The notes: generated from the sequence alone by a model not told the origin. DNA of 64,000 nucleotides from Heliocidaris erythrogramma (GCA_025617745.1 CM046858.1:38457119-38521118), one strand, 5' to 3'. Shown: positions 1-13,013, counted from the stretch's first letter. Numbers and translations: made by a program.

Positions 1-110
1 CTTCAAGGAAATGGATGAGACCACATGGAAAGACATACAGCAATGACAGCAATGGAGCAGATTACTCCTCACGGACTGTACCATTAGTGAAACAGGGGTG
101 TAAGACTCAC

Positions 111-155
111 CATGGTAGTATTTGGTGGAGGAGGTGTTGGTGCAGACTCAAGCTC
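111..155 (-). CDS. PICALM: possible PICALM penultimate-region exon (SAPTPPPPNTTM)
   Basis: An open 45-nt stretch ELESAPTPPPPNTTM, phase 0, ends at ATG|GTGAGT, the same donor form as exon 3681-3816. The acceptor is weak (GTTAAAG|GAG); a second AG nine bases later (GAG|TCT) gives a 36-nt version. Human PICALM continues HFPQYAPPVMAYPATTPTGM, so a proline-rich exon fits. Reading past the donor reaches a stop within a few codons. The remaining 3' exons must lie left of the window. Confidence 0.45.
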
Positions 156-305
156 CTTTAACATTATTTTAATGTATTGTGAAAGCATGAAGGGCAAGCA
201 AGTGAGAATGGTGTTAACAGAAATGAAACAGAAATATTAGTGTTACGTTTATAATGAGGACAGGATCTGATAGGTTTTTTTAATGTTAGTATGAAATGGA
301 ACTAA

Positions 306-574
306 GGCCAAAAAAAAAAATTTGTTGTATTGGCGTAACGGGTCACTGAAAAATAGGGTAGGTAGGTCGGAATTTTTTTTTTTTTTTTTTACGACAGTAT
401 AGTACATAATACACGCAGCTAGTTCTGTCCACAACACTTCCGGGTTTTTCGATCGCAATCGCGATCGCAAAGGCAGCACGATACGCGATATCGATAGCCA
501 AAAAAAAAAAAAACCTAGGGTCAGCGACATTTTTAGGGTCGGGCGGGTTACGCCAATACATTTTTTTTTTGGCC
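306..574. mobile_element. inverted-repeat element, TAA flanks
   Basis: Ends GGCC-A(n) and T(n)-GGCC with inverted arms of about 45 bp (TTGTATTGGCGTAAC against GTTACGCCAATACA). TAA flanks both sides (303-305, 575-577). The centre has overlapping CGATCG/GCGATCGC palindromes. Non-autonomous; no coding capacity. Confidence 0.7.
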
Positions 575-1599
575 TAATGAAATGAAAACAATGAAAAATG
601 ATGATTAAGACAAGTTAAAATATGATACAACAGAAAATGCAATGTCAGATGAAAGGTTCAAATAACACAGAACTAAAAAGATAAAAAAAAAATTATCATC
701 ATATCTATATGTAAAGTGTACATAGCATTACAAATATCTGAAGAAAATCTCAAAAATGAAACACTATGCCGTTCATTAATGAATAGCAAAATACAGCATC
801 ATACAACATGATAGAATGAAATTATAGACAAAGAATATCATTATTTAATTCTGCTTGATAAAAATGAATCATCCATACGAAAGAAAATGTAACTATATGT
901 ACATACAGTATAGACCTTTTAATAATTTGAAATACAAAGAACTTGATAAAATTAACCAAAAGTAAGCAAGTTACACATTACATAGATACTATAGAGAAAT
1001 ACAATGAAATATTTAATTTATAACTGTTCTACATGTATCTATTACTAATATATAATTCATGTATGTTTATGGACATGAAATAATATTAATAAATTGTTCA
1101 ATTCTGATTTTAAATGATATGCAACATTTGTCACGAGAGGATACTTAGGCAGATAAGCATCCGTCTATATTATAAACAAGGATGGTCATTATTAAATTTT
1201 GAAAACCAATGTTTTCACATTCATTCAAAATTTACAAGTAGCTTCATGTGACTGCAATTTTATAGGTATTGCAAATCACCCCCCCCCCCAAAAAAAAAAA
1301 TAATAATAAGCAGACAAGACAAAAGCACTTCATGACATAGCCAAGATCCTGTCCACAAACATATTTTCTCTGAGTTTATTTGCAAACATTTTAAAGGTTA
1401 TAAATCATAGCACATCATCTACATGTACAATGACCCGAGTATCTACATGCATATTATAATAGTAAATTTCGATGTGATCAAAATGAATTATTAAAACAAA
1501 AAGCAGATATAAGAAGAATGAAAGCATACAGAAAGCATGAGTTAGTTTTATTAAAGTTACAGTGCGACAGATTAAAAATATTTTTTAACCATTACTCAT

Positions 1600-1742
1600 C
1601 ATCGCCCAACACGATCTCTCAGGCAATCGATTTCCCATAAACCAAATGAAAAGTTGGTTTTGACGACATACATCGGCCAACACGATCTCTCAGGCAATCG
1701 ATTTCCCATAAACCAAATGAAAAGTTGGTTTTGACGACATAC
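1600..1742. repeat. 71-bp tandem duplication, two copies
   Basis: CCAACACGATCTCTCAGGCA recurs at an offset of 71 bp, with the two units nearly identical through GACGACATACAT. This implies a recent duplication. Confidence 0.9.
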
Positions 1743-2161
1743 ATTTATGCTCTGGCGACAATATAAGCCAGTTCATAATTACAATTTGCGCATGAGCAGA
1801 TAAAGGTCCTTTGGACCAAGCACAATAGACATGTTTACTAAGTGATTCAAATTTATGGATGTTTCTTTCCTGGGGACCTAGTTAGGAGGTATTCATTAAC
1901 CTGTTATTAATGAATGAACTACAATACTTGGAATCCAGTTTGCAAACATGTCTTGTTGCTATGTGTGACAAGCCTCTGGCAAGCTTTCAGGTTGTCAAGA
2001 ACAACCTTTGTTTCAAAAGTATGTATAAAATTTGAATAACTTAGTAAACAGGTCTATTGACAAATACGTTGTCATTTTGGCCGCACAATGATGCGCTCAC
2101 CAGTATGATTTTACATGTTAAACAAGTAGAGCATCCACCAATTTACAAATGCGCATCCAGG

Positions 2162-2349
2162 TACAGTGAAACCTGTCTATAAAGACCACTCAAGGGATAC
2201 AAGAAAAGCGGTCTTATGAGCAGGTGGTCTTTACGGACAGGTTCCTTTAAATTTCAATGAGAAACATTGTTCAAGGGAAACAAAAATTGTGGTCTTTATA
2301 GACAGGTGGTCTTTCTATACAGGTGGTCGCTAAAGCAGGTTTGACTGTA
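2162..2349. mobile_element. CAGTGAAACCTG element, copy 1
   Basis: Starts TACAGTGAAACCTGTCTATA and ends AGCAGGTTTGACTGTA. Termini are imperfect inverted repeats beginning CAGT, flanked by TA. The inside repeats GTGGTCTTTATAGACAGG. The TA target and CAGT end suggest a Tc1/mariner-type MITE (inferred). Confidence 0.8.
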
Positions 2350-2582
2350 CAATTTGGGATCATTTCAGGGTCATTTGTACCATGACTTAATTACAAACTG
2401 GCTTATTGTGGCAATATCCATCACCAACCAATTTGGAACCTTCTTTTTAGGGGAAGCCCAGAGCAACTGTGTGTGTTGTTAGACTATTAATCCTGACCCT
2501 AAGTGTCACCTGTATCGCTATATACTTGATGTTATCATCAATGCTATAGTGATAGCATTGCAAATGGATCTTAGGTTGGACT

Positions 2583-2972
2583 ATAAAAGGGAATGTTGAG
2601 TTCCAGGAAAGGTAAAAAATAACTTGTGAGCTTTCTCATTCTTTTTATGTTAGTTTGGAAGTTTAAGTTAATAGTAGAAATGTCCCCTGCAAAGGACTGC
2701 TCTTCAAATGCCCTCACATTCAAAATACGACAAGAAACAGCTGAAATGTTCGGGCCAAATATTTGTGTGTAGTCCCATATTCACATTTCTGTGTGCAGTG
2801 CATTGTGACTCTCAGCAGGATTGATTCAATTTTTTATCATTTTGGTGATTCCAAACCTTACAGCATACACCAATTCTTATGTGCTACACAATTAATCACC
2901 CTTTCCCCAATTGCTTTCAGACATTTTCTTTCACAATTCAATCTCATGACCAGAACTTAACTTTATCTTTTA
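2583..2972. mobile_element. TTAA-type element (GATAAAGTTGAGTTCTGG), copy 1
   Basis: About 390 bp, ending in CAGAACTTAACTTTATCTTT. It shares its interior with five other copies (for example GCCCTCACATTCAAAATA and TGTGTGTAGTCCCATAT). Its ends are less well kept than the others. A telomere-like string follows directly. Confidence 0.75.
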
Positions 2973-3060
2973 GGGTTAGGGTTAGGTACAGGGTTGAGGG
3001 TTGAAGTTACGAATTTGGTTAGTATAGGATATTGTGGAGCTTTTTTTGCTGCAGTATGCT
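2971..3060. repeat. telomere-like remnant with the same border
   Basis: TAGGGTTAGGGTTAGGTACA then GGGTTGAGGGTTGAAGTTACGAATTTGG is the inverse of the left border of the 36911-37125 array. Only about two hexamers remain. Confidence 0.7.
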
Positions 3061-3680
3061 GTCACAGAACATAAAGCACAGAACATCTTATTTCCAGCTT
3101 TAAACTGACTTGTAGACTTTGTACAGGCTTGATAAAATCTGAGTTGCCTGGCCTTACATGCTATCAGTGTATGTAATATGGGGGAAAAAAGCACTTCAAA
3201 GTCATCATATCCTTCACAAAAGTAAACATATGGAAGTGACCGGAAATGCCAGACTCATTTTCCCCCATAGACTCAGTGTTAGACTAAAGTGTATGGCCAT
3301 ACGCTTTCGTAAATGGGAGTATTCAGTCATAGATATCTTAATAATAGCATTACATATTTGAAAACCTTTCTATGCCTGGATATTTATTTATCCTTCTGAA
3401 CATCATTATAAAAGACAGATCTATATCAAAATTCAACAATTTATTAAATCAAGCCTCAACAAAGTTACCAAATCCCTTTAAATGTCAACTATAAGAAGTA
3501 ATTGCATTCAGAGGAAGTTAGTCAGAATCATCACGTCGTAAATAGAAATCCTCCTACACGTGTGTATTATACAGAGATTAGTATGATGCCCCATAACTGG
3601 TCAAAGGGTCTCGAGGATCTATACTTCGGAACTCTGGACTCGAAGATTAAGAGTTCAAATCCCACTTGATCTCTACTCAC

Positions 3681-3816
3681 CATGTAACCTCCAATCGGAG
3701 CTGCCGTTCCACCCCATGCGGGCGCAGCTGATGACCCCATGGCAACCTTCTGAGGTGACCATCCCGCCCCTCCGGTCCTCTGTGATGGCGAGTTCTTGGT
3801 CCATTGGTGTTCCGTC
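3681..3816 (-). CDS. PICALM: PICALM tail exon (TEHQWTKN...GWSPQKVAM...GGYM)
   Basis: 136 nt between TTTTTCAG and GTGAGT, phase 2 in and phase 0 out. It encodes TEHQWTKNSPSQRTGGAGW, SPQKVAMGSSAAPAWGG and TAAPIGGYM. Human PICALM reads VNWSQPGEKKLTGGSNWQPKVAPTTAWNAATMNG, so the tryptophan spacing (W...GW...AW) is kept. Nearly the last conserved block of the family. Two overlapping minus-strand frames here are shadows. Confidence 0.93.
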
Positions 3817-4047
3817 CTGAAAAAGACCACGGTTTAGGGTTCAAGCTCGATTTAATCAAAGGTTCTTTCATTTTATGGTTGGATCGATGTTGAGATATAT
3901 GTACAAGATGCTGTACCAAACTCTTTCACAACATAAAACTGTCAATAATTTTCAACTATGGCCATTTGCACTGCCCCAAAACATTCAAAAATTGCAAAAG
4001 CTCAATGTTGAAATCCAATTATATTTCTGCATGAAACTTCAAAACAT

Positions 4048-4212
4048 CAGGGCCCCGTTGCATAAAACGTACCATTAATGGCAACTCTGCTATCAATGGT
4101 AACTACCATGATATCATCACTCCACAGCCAATCAAAATCAAGGTTTCCATGGGAGTTACCACTGATGGTAAAGTTACAGTTAATGGTAAGTTTTATGCAA
4201 CGGGGGGCCCTG
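4048..4212. mobile_element. GGGCCCCGTTGCAT inverted-repeat element
   Basis: CAGGGCCCCGTTGCATAAAAC and GTTTTATGCAACGGGGGGCC are inverted ends. The interior has internal TTACCA/TGGTAA inverted copies. Related in its ends to the GGGCCCTGTTTCAT family. Confidence 0.75.
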
Positions 4213-5447
4213 GACCACTTGCAAAATTCATACAAGTTTCTGTTTTGACAGTAAGTTTCATTTTTCACAATAATAAAACAGAAGTAGCAAACATTTGATA
4301 GAAAAAAAAACTCTTCTGCAACTTTAATACAGATTGAATTCTCAAACAATGATCTTATCGACTCTCACTTTGCCTCTCAAATAAACTAAGCCATAACATT
4401 AAAAATCACTTTTTGATGTTTCCCTTCTCATCATGTATGATTAAAATCATAAATAATAAATCATGTCATGCACATACAATTTTACAAATGGCAGCCACCC
4501 AGCTTGGTATGGGCATGCAACTACGTGTACATGTACTGAGCCCAAATTTCAAGGCAAATTAGCATTTTTTGAATAAATGAATATCATGAAATGGAATGCA
4601 ATTTTGAAAATCTTCCTTGGGCATAGACCTGTAATCAGCATGAATTTGAAAGCAGTTTTCTTGCACTTTGTTCCGTTAAGTGTTGCTAGAAAATTCAAGT
4701 AACATTTCAAGATGGTACCCCCTTCTTTATCTTTAAATTGAACACATCAACAAAAGAAGGTATAACACACTGCAGGAAGAATTTAACTTTTACAAAAGGG
4801 AAGGAACAGTGCATCACATATTCCAGAATGAAGTCAAAATTCGCAACAAGGTAGGTAAAATACACAGAGGTAATAAATTGTGCAACAAAACGAGATACTG
4901 TATACATTTTATATGATAGAGGTGCGTGTGTATAATTATCACAGGCTTACAGAAACCAGAAAAGCGTATCAATCTTAAGAGTGATTATAATTTACAAATG
5001 AAAGTTGAGATAAATTGAATGAGTTTACTTTTAAAGTACAAAAGAAGTAACGGTGGATAAGATTAAATGAGAACACACCCACCTGCAGTTATTTTGTTAT
5101 TCACCACATGAAAAGCATGAGTTTTGGTTAGGAATTTTGAAGTATTACTAGAATACATTGCACTTGTTTGTTTAGAGCTACGCTGGTTAGAGGTCTACGC
5201 CAAGTCTTTGATCTCTTTTTGATGCATGCATCCCAAGTGACAGCCCCGACACCAGAGGAATATTAAAGAGGGTTAATACAAATGACCAGACTTTGCCACC
5301 AAGCACCTACTTCAAACGGCCCATTCCATGAAGATCAAAATCAAGTGCACCACTTCCACTCCCAGCTCCAGCAGTTCTGCATTAGTAAGTGTGATGAGAG
5401 GCATGACAGCACAGCAAACGGATGAAGGAGGGCATCCCAGAGAGAGA

Positions 5448-5560
5448 AAGCAAGGTGGAGGATGATGGAGGATGGTGGAAGATGGTGGAGGATGGTGGAA
5501 GATGGTGGAAGATGGTGGAAGATGGTGGAAGATGGTGGAAGATGGTGGAGGATGGAGGAT
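5448..5560. repeat. 12-bp minisatellite GATGGTGGAAGA
   Basis: About nine tandem units of GATGGTGGAAGA/GATGGTGGAGGA. The minus strand translates to HHPPPSSTIF repeats, a by-product of the repeat and not a gene. Confidence 0.9.
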
Positions 5561-6504
5561 GATGAGAAGGAGTGATGAAGAAAGTATCCCAGAAAGAGAA
5601 AGCAGAGTGAAGGATGGCAGATGATGACGGGCAGGAAGGGTAAACCATTTTAGAGAAAGGGGCATATTGGGGGAGCCAGATTGAAGGGATAAAACATTGT
5701 GGATGGATGGAGGCAGGAAGAAAAGGAGAAAGGGATTTGGGATGGATTATTTTGCAAAGACAGATTGAATAATGGAGAGGGGAAAGATTGGGGGGATGAT
5801 GGACAAAAAGCATCCAGAGAAGCAAGTAGGAGAAAGTTTAGGACAGGTGGAAAAGAAGGATAAGTGGGTGTGGTGATGCAGAATACACAATTTATACAAG
5901 GAGGAAACAGTAGTAATGGATTTTTTTTTTAAAAGGGGGTTTGGATAGGTGGAGATTAGTGTAAAGGTAGTTCACAAATGGGTTACATGAAGGCAATAGA
6001 GGTGTGGCAAAAAAAAAATGAATTGGATAAATTTTGAAATGGGAAGGGGTCAATTCAAAGACCATCAGTGAAAATAAAGGAAAATGCAAAGAAGAGCAAG
6101 GTTAGAAATTAAGGATTATAGAGTTAAAGGTTAAAACAATGGGTGCAAGTGCCATTGATCATTGATACGATGGAAGGATTGAGTTGGAAATTAACCAAAA
6201 TCAAATCATTAAAAAATATATAACAAAATAAGCAGAGAGTAATGGAGGCGCAAAAGAAAAAGATCAGAGATGAAGAATTTTGGATGTTTCACAAGGAAAT
6301 GGAAAGGAGAAAATGATGTGGATGTGCAAATAGAAAAAGCAGACAAAAAAAAAAGAAGGATTGATTAAATGGGTGATCCAAATTTAATGTAAAATGTGGA
6401 AGATGAGAATTAAGCATATCAAACTACATGTAACATTAAAAGAGCAATGCATTATGATTTATTTTTATGACATAAAATTACATAATTATATCGGAACACA
6501 GAAC

Positions 6505-6811
6505 TTAACCATTTAGTCATGAAACCGCCCGGGACCGCCCTTCTTATTACTCACTGAACCGCCCGGGACCGCACGTGGACTTTGACCCGTGTAACACTGC
6601 TACAAATGTATTGTAGGGGATATCAGGGGCGCTGAAACTTTGTGTGTGCTATCTTGAAACACAAGCCATTTATAATCCGCATTGAAACGATGCATTACTG
6701 TGGAAAGATTTTGTGGACAGCAGAGAGTCTATGCCGCAAGATGGTTACTGAGACTGAGTTCAGTGAGTTAATGACAACAATACGCGTAATCCCCAGTGAC
6801 TAAAGGGTTAA
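6505..6811. mobile_element. TTAACC...GGTTAA inverted-repeat segment with a CCCGGG pair
   Basis: Ends TTAACCATTTAGTCATG and CAGTGACTAAAGGGTTAA are inverted. Inside, AACCGCCCGGGACCGC occurs twice within about 35 bp. Possibly a small element; boundaries are approximate. Confidence 0.5.
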
Positions 6812-8145
6812 AGAAGGTAGAATCAGATCAGATAGGATAGGAATATAGAGTATTTATTTAAACATAAAAGATCATAGTAAAACTGAAAAGAATTTTAAAA
6901 AAAGAGATGAAAATTCATGTTGAAATAAAATCACAGAACAACAACCCTGCAACAGTATAAAAGAGAATGTTAGAAGTGAGGAGAGAAAGATGACCTTTAT
7001 ATTAAAGGTGGCCACGATAATCGGGATACAGGGGGGAAGAGGTGAAAGGTTTGAAAGAAATGCATATACACACTGACACTGGACAAACCGTGAGTTATGA
7101 GGAGGAAGATTACAGCACTGCAATCTCGAGGAAATTAAAAAGAATTTAAGGGTGAATGAAACTATCTACATACACATGTACATGTATAGGCATAAAACAT
7201 GTACGTAAACAAAGATACAATGCATGTACATCACGAGGACAATTTAAAACAAGACAATACAGAGGGATAATGTTGATGATCAATCAAAGGGAATTATGTG
7301 TACATGGAAGCACAACATCTGAGGTATACAATGCATGTAATCATGAAAATTTAACAATGATACTATTAGGCTACACTACAACAGCCATTAAAACCAAAGC
7401 ATTTCATGGGAATGTATTTAAAGGAGAAGAGATTTCATTGTATTTCTCACATATCATGCATAAAATGTAAGTGCAATCTTTAAAAAGATAAAATGTTAGA
7501 AAATGCTAGATGTAGTTTAATTCTAAAAACAAAGACTAAACTGCACTGCAATGAAGAACCCAGTTTACTGCAAACGGAAGCCCCAAGCCAGCCCAGTACA
7601 AATGATAAAATGACGAAAAATGGAAAATTAGGATGGATTGCACTGCAAAATCATGTCCAATACATTTGCAGCACTGCAAATGTTTTTCTTGTCATTTTTT
7701 TTTGCCACAGATTTGTCATGCACATGATGAAGTGCCCCGGCCCCAACGAAAATTTGAATTCTTAAATGTGTATGCTACTGCTTACAGCTATTCTTTAAAA
7801 GGATTACATATATTCTATTAAATACACAGACCACCTACAGTAATGGTAAGAGTCGCAATAATGGGGAATAGATGGAGATCACATTACTCTCGTGGATAAA
7901 GACTCATTCCAAAAGTAATGTACATGTATTTTAAGTGATCACTACAGAGTCACAAACACAAAAGTTAAACAACCATGAACCCCCAAAAGATAATTCTGTA
8001 ACTCAAATTTCTTCAATATTACACTCTCTCTAGCAGCATAGAAGCTTTCCAAAGGTTCAGTATTTCAATATCTTTAAAATCAAAGAAATTCATTAATCTG
8101 TTTCTTTGTCTGTTTTTTCTTTCTTTTAGGGTTAGGAGCCTTACT

Positions 8146-8419
8146 CAGGGGCGTATCCAGGATTTCCCAATAGGGGGGCGCCAGGCATTATTGATCGCCT
8201 TCCTGGGTGAGGGGTCTAAGGGGAGGGGGTGCCCCCTCCCCTCTGGAAAATTTTTGCTTCTGAAGAAGGGCTGAGATGCAAAATAATCCTATATGTGACC
8301 AATTTTGAAGCTTATTTAATGAACAACTTTTTTTTTTTTTTTTTGGCTAGTTTTTTTTTTTTACGACGGCCAATAGGGGGGGCGCGCGCCTGTTGCGCCA
8401 CCCCCTGGATATTCCACTG
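8146..8419. mobile_element. CAGGGGCGTATCCAGG element
   Basis: CAGGGGCGTATCCAGGA at the left; CCCTGGATATTCCACTG, its imperfect inverse, at the right. The interior has G-rich and long T runs. Related to 33865-34034. Lies about 105 bp from the donor of exon 8526-8697. Confidence 0.7.
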
Positions 8420-8525
8420 TTACTAAAACTTCACAAACAGACTTCCAGACAGGAAGAGAATTAAAACCCAACATTTTTAAACCTACATGAACTTCAAGAG
8501 AAGCAAGGGCGAAATTCAAACTCAC

Positions 8526-8697
8526 TTTTTAGGAGAGGATGAACCTTTGATGTCCAGATTTGTTGCCAATTTGACAAGCGTTGTGTCGAGATTGTTGCCC
8601 CCGTTGGCGGCCATGACCTCTGCCTGCGAGGGTGTTGGAGCTTGCCTGTTCATCGGTTGCAAGACGTCTCCCATGATGGGTGCTGCGTTGGGTTGGG
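8526..8697 (-). CDS. PICALM: PICALM tail exon (...LDTTLVKLATNLDIKGSSSPKK)
   Basis: 172 nt between TTCCTCAG and GTGAGT, phase 1 in and phase 2 out. It encodes AQPNAAPIMGDVLQPMNRQ, APTPSQAEVMAANGGNN and LDTTLVKLATNLDIKGSSS then PKK. The last part matches human LDSSLANLVGNLGIGNGTTKND, a conserved clathrin-binding region of the CALM tail. The upstream pyrimidine tract is long and pure (CCTCCTCC repeats). Confidence 0.93.
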
Positions 8698-9909
8698 CTG
8701 AGGAAGGAGGAGGAGAGGAAGGAGGAGGAGGGGAAGAATAACATGTTAAAGTGTCATTAAACTGGTAGAATTAGAACAGCGCCATCTTTAATATGGTCAT
8801 TCCTAAATCTATAATTAAAGATTAGTAGCATCTTATTTTCAATTTTAACTAATAACAGGTTTGGAAAATAAGCACATTTTTTATTTCAAACTATTACTTT
8901 TGACTTGCAAATGTAGAAATTCGTCTGCAAGTACATTTTAAGCTTCTACAAGAAAGAATGGTGCATGATGGGAAAATTAGTCGCACGGATATTTTCCAAA
9001 TCGTGTTTTCCAAGATGGCGCTATTCAGGAGGTTCAGTTTAAGGCAACTTTAAATACAATATACGAATTGGTGCAAAAGCCCTGGTACATGGTAAATGTA
9101 CATACGTATGTATTTGATACATGTACATGTATGGTACCTTTTAATTTTCAACGCCAGGAATGAATGGAAACCTTTATTTGACCAATGTGGTATACTTTTC
9201 AACACAAATATGAAAAATTTGAAATGGCAATGAGTAAAGAATATATATACATACAAAATATTTTTTGAGGAAAACTTTCAAAAATAATACTTACCATATT
9301 GAATTGACTATTCTAAATCACCACTTATATATTTAAAACATAATCCGAGGTATTGAGGCAAAGATGAACCATAATTTGAGTCAAGATCATATACATGTAT
9401 TAGAAGAAATCATCATTTTCTTTTACAGTGTAAGAAGGATCGGAATTCCGCAATTGATGAAGCAACAGTCGTCCAGAATTCTGGCAAAGGTTTGTTTATT
9501 TTTAAGACTACTATATGAATTAAGGATCCCACTTCGCAATTGATATTTAACCATGCACATATATCCTTTTCAGCAAAGTGATGGAAGAAGGACTTTTTGT
9601 ATTTAAATATTTTTATCCACATTTCAATGCATGATGCTAGATATCACTGCTAGAAACCCTTAATAAGAATTATGCATGATTTTTTTTTTTTTAAACGCAA
9701 GCTTTCTACAATAAAATGTTGGACCCATTAACTTTCACCACATTGTGATTTACCTTTTAATATTAAGATAAAAACAAAACAATGTTAATTCCTCTGCTAG
9801 ACTTCTACTTCAAGCTAAAGAAAATTAAGGTGTCTAGCTCTACAAAAAACAAAAAACAAAAAACAAAAAAACCACTAAAGGAGACTGTCCAATTTGCATG
9901 CACAGTTAC
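8698..9909 (-). other. intron
   Basis: Short intron. An inverted pair of AGCGCCATCTT at 8778-8788 and 9012-9022 bounds a probable small element. The rest is AT-rich and unremarkable. Confidence 0.5.
8774..9028. mobile_element. possible AGCGCCATCTT-ended element
   Basis: AGCGCCATCTT at 8778-8788 and its exact inverse at 9012-9022. The AAGATGGCG string is also a YY1-like site. Weak flanks, so only a candidate. Confidence 0.4.
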
Positions 9910-9978
9910 CTGTGGGCTGTACACTGGCTCCGAATGCCTTGTCAAAGTTCGCCCCAATGTCATTATTATTTGCAAAAC
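9910..9978 (-). CDS. PICALM: PICALM tail exon (GFANNNDIGANFDKAFGASVQPT)
   Basis: 69 nt between CTCACAG and GTAACT, phase 1 on both sides. It encodes GFANNNDIGANFDKAFGASV then QPT. NFDKAFG parallels VDFESVFG in human PICALM, a segment with DxF-like AP-2 binding character (FDKAF fits FxxxF spacing). It accepts phase 1 from exon 20398, from the 903-nt exon or from the 42-nt candidate. Confidence 0.9.
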
Positions 9979-10843
9979 CTGTGAGATGAGATTGGAAAAA
10001 TGGAAAAGGCATGGAGAGAGAGATGCACATATAACATGAATAAGCACACAAAAAATGAGAGAATAGGCTTCATAACCCAGCATCACACTTAAGATAATGG
10101 ATTCAATAGCACACAAATATTTAATGGTTTATGAGTGAGATAGTCGAACTATTTCATGAGGTGAATGATGCAGGTGTTATATATTCAACGAGGTGTGACC
10201 AAGTTGAATGGTACGCTGCATCTTTCACCAAATTAATAGCTTTTCCATATCACAAATGAAAAAAACATTAAATATTTTTAGATGTCCTTCAACAGACCAG
10301 TGACTAGAGAATGCAGAATGACACAAATTTGCACTGGAACTTCAAATGAATTTGCTTGGATGAAGAAGCAAGAGATGGATAAAAGGAACAAGGGATGATT
10401 GCATTTCAGAGCTAAAGAAGTAATATCTAGAAAAAATTGAAATAAAATTTGATGTGACCATCACTATGAGTTACATGTATAAGAGGAACTGCAGTTGTGT
10501 TGTTTCAAATTTATTTTTTATACAACCATACACACATATTTAGCAAATTTCTGCATCATTGGTCTACATGCTTTTCGGTTCAAATTGGCAACATATGTAC
10601 GATGATAATGGCAGTGATGATGATAACCAGGAAAATGATATATGTTTAGCATACCTTGCACTGAAAACTATATTTATTTGTCTAACACTAATGACTATTT
10701 GATTTATTGAACACTTCATGAGTTGCTGCAGGCTGGAATAAAAACCCTTATGCAAAAAGGCCTGGGATTCATGAAAATGTAACACCAACTAAATTCAAAC
10801 TAGAAATTTCACAGCAAGTAAGCAGAATTTTGCTGATAAGATC

Positions 10844-10975
10844 CGGGCTGTGTAACATAGAGCGTTAGAGTGATCGTACGATTGATTTTTATGATCAATC
10901 CCATTGACTACGATGTACAATCAATCTTAAAAATCAATCGTAAGATCAATTTCAAGCTTTATGTTACAGGGCCCT
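10844..10975. mobile_element. GGGCTGTGTAACAT inverted-repeat element
   Basis: GGGCTGTGTAACAT at the left and ATGTTACAGGGCCC at the right, with a core palindrome around GATCGTACGATTGATTTTTA. Homologous to 55455-55642. Confidence 0.7.
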
Positions 10976-12352
10976 GGAGTTGTCAAGCAAATCAGATACA
11001 CGAACATGTACGATATACTTCTATATATATATATGTAAGGGCACAGTCAAAAGGGTACACGGACAATAATAATGCACCAGCGTCTGTTAACTGTAACTAC
11101 TAAAAATCACACAATATACACCTCAAAAGTACAGAACCACAATGAACGATGTAAGACGCCCAACAGTGTGATCAATCAACACAGGGTACACACTATAAAC
11201 TGGATAATTGGTAAGAAAAATAAAGTCATACCATACTGATTCAATGCTACTTGGACATACTATATCTATCGAAATGAGGGATACACGGGAACAAAAAACG
11301 GATAACAAAGAATGATGGGGAGCCCAAGTGATCTATGCCCAAGTGATATTTGACTCGAAAGCAAACGAGAAGTTTTCTGTACAATCCTCAATTGCAGGAC
11401 ATTTCTGAAGCTCGAGAGGGTAATTGTGACAAAAACTTCATCAAAATTTGAGCAAGAGCAATGTCATTTCCAGAACAAATGGCAGCCATGTCATTTTGAC
11501 ACAGCATAAAGAAACATGCCCCATGTCTGCAAACCCATTCAACATACACCCGTTGCAGGATTCTGACATGAAAGAAGGCCATTTCAAGGCTTGTAAATGA
11601 GTTCCTTTTCTCAACATCTTTTATTCAATTTTGAGTGAATACCAAATGCTAAAATAAAACTAGAATAAGTTGGGGTTTGTTTCATATTTTGTTCTAAAGA
11701 AATACACATATCCTCTTTCACTACTGAACAGCTAACACCATGACGTCACACAATGTATCGAATCATAAAGAAATTATTTGATGACAATAATGACAGGAGG
11801 CATAAAAGGCTGATATCAGATTATCTACTGTACAAGAATAGGTAAACTAATGGATGCTATTAAAATCAATTTTCATGTTGAAAAATCAAAGAAACTATGT
11901 GATGAAAAAAAAGGAGGGAAATGAAAAACAATACAACAATTTAACCAACAGCAATAATTCAAGTCCTTTTCTTGAAGACAATAAAATATATACATGTATC
12001 ACTATAAAGTGCAATGACCTTCAGATGAATTCATTCAATCATAACTCGGATTCTATCTCAATCTATCCACATTCCAACATCACAAAATGATGCAGTTTAT
12101 GTTGAACATCACAATATCATCATGTGGCAAAGAAAGCATAAGAAAATGAAATGACTGATTTCAACTTGAAATACAACACTTCATATCAACTACTGTTTGC
12201 TACAAAATAAAGACAACTCACCTCTACATCACACACAAATACATGAAATATAAACAAATATCCATAACAAATAAATTGAAACAAGCAAAAGGAATATTTT
12301 AAAGACCTCTTTTATATCAAATAACTCTTTTACTCTATAGTGACTAGCAGGG

Positions 12353-12478
12353 TTGTAGTCAAGTCCAGCCTCGAGGCCATATTTCACTGGCCTTGGACAA
12401 AGTCATGTGTACAAAATATGGAAGGCAATATATTTCAGCGGCCTCGTAACTCGTAATTGCCAGCCTCGACTACATCAC
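12353..12478. mobile_element. imperfect inverted repeat around GTAGTC...GACTAC
   Basis: TGTAGTCAAGTCCAGCCTCGA and CCAGCCTCGACTACATCAC are partly inverted and share CCAGCCTCGA. It looks like a worn small element. Confidence 0.4.
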
Positions 12479-13013
12479 AGGTGTCCAGCATGTTTCCCAA
12501 ACATTCCTTTCTCTTCAGTATTGTTTTCTTTTCCTTCCAATATGTGTGATAAAGAGGTAACAACAATCGCACACAATAAAACTGGATGAAATGAGCTAAT
12601 CTAACAATTCTATGAAAGAAAAATATTTCATTTGACTAAAAATCAACACTTATCCAAAACTAACATCTTATTCCACATAGCACAACTTCACGAGATGATC
12701 AAAACATCAAATGAGATTTGCTGAATCAGACAGAACTTTTTTTCTTATATTGTAAGACAAAGATTTGTTTTGTGACCGGATGAAACAAGAACAGAATAAT
12801 ATACCGACTGAATCTCATCCCGTCACAAAACTATATTCAAAAGTAATTTCGATAGCATGTAGACTTAACATGCCATATATGGAAATGATCGGTAACATGT
12901 TGGTGTAGAATTTATTTTTCATCCTAATTAAAGTCATGCATGGCCTAATGTCCTTATCTTAATATGAGAAAAGGACTGGTCTAATTTCCAAACCAAATGG
13001 AACCTTAATCACT

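Larger units (their letters stand above)
156..3680 (-). other. intron (between exon 3681 and candidate exon 111)
   Basis: Contains an inverted-repeat element at 306-574, a 71-bp tandem duplication at 1600-1742, a TA-flanked element at 2162-2349, a TTAA-type element at 2583-2972 and a telomere-like remnant at 2971-3060. The last 100 bases before exon 3681 (about 3580-3670) include AGTTCAAATCCC, a B-box-like string that may be a worn tRNA-derived SINE. The rest is AT-rich with no gene I can support. Confidence 0.6.
3817..8525 (-). other. intron
   Basis: Holds the GTTGCATAAAAC element at 4048-4212, a GATGGTGGAAGA minisatellite at 5448-5560 inside a purine-rich stretch (about 5390-6400), an inverted-repeat segment at 6505-6811 and the GGGGCGTATCC element at 8146-8419. 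I see no coding sequence in the remainder. Confidence 0.6.

Noticed and set aside
5312-5825. Minus-strand frames of 117 and 147 codons with HHPPPSSTIF
   Set aside because: They come from the 12-bp minisatellite and purine-rich intron; no homology or splice logic.
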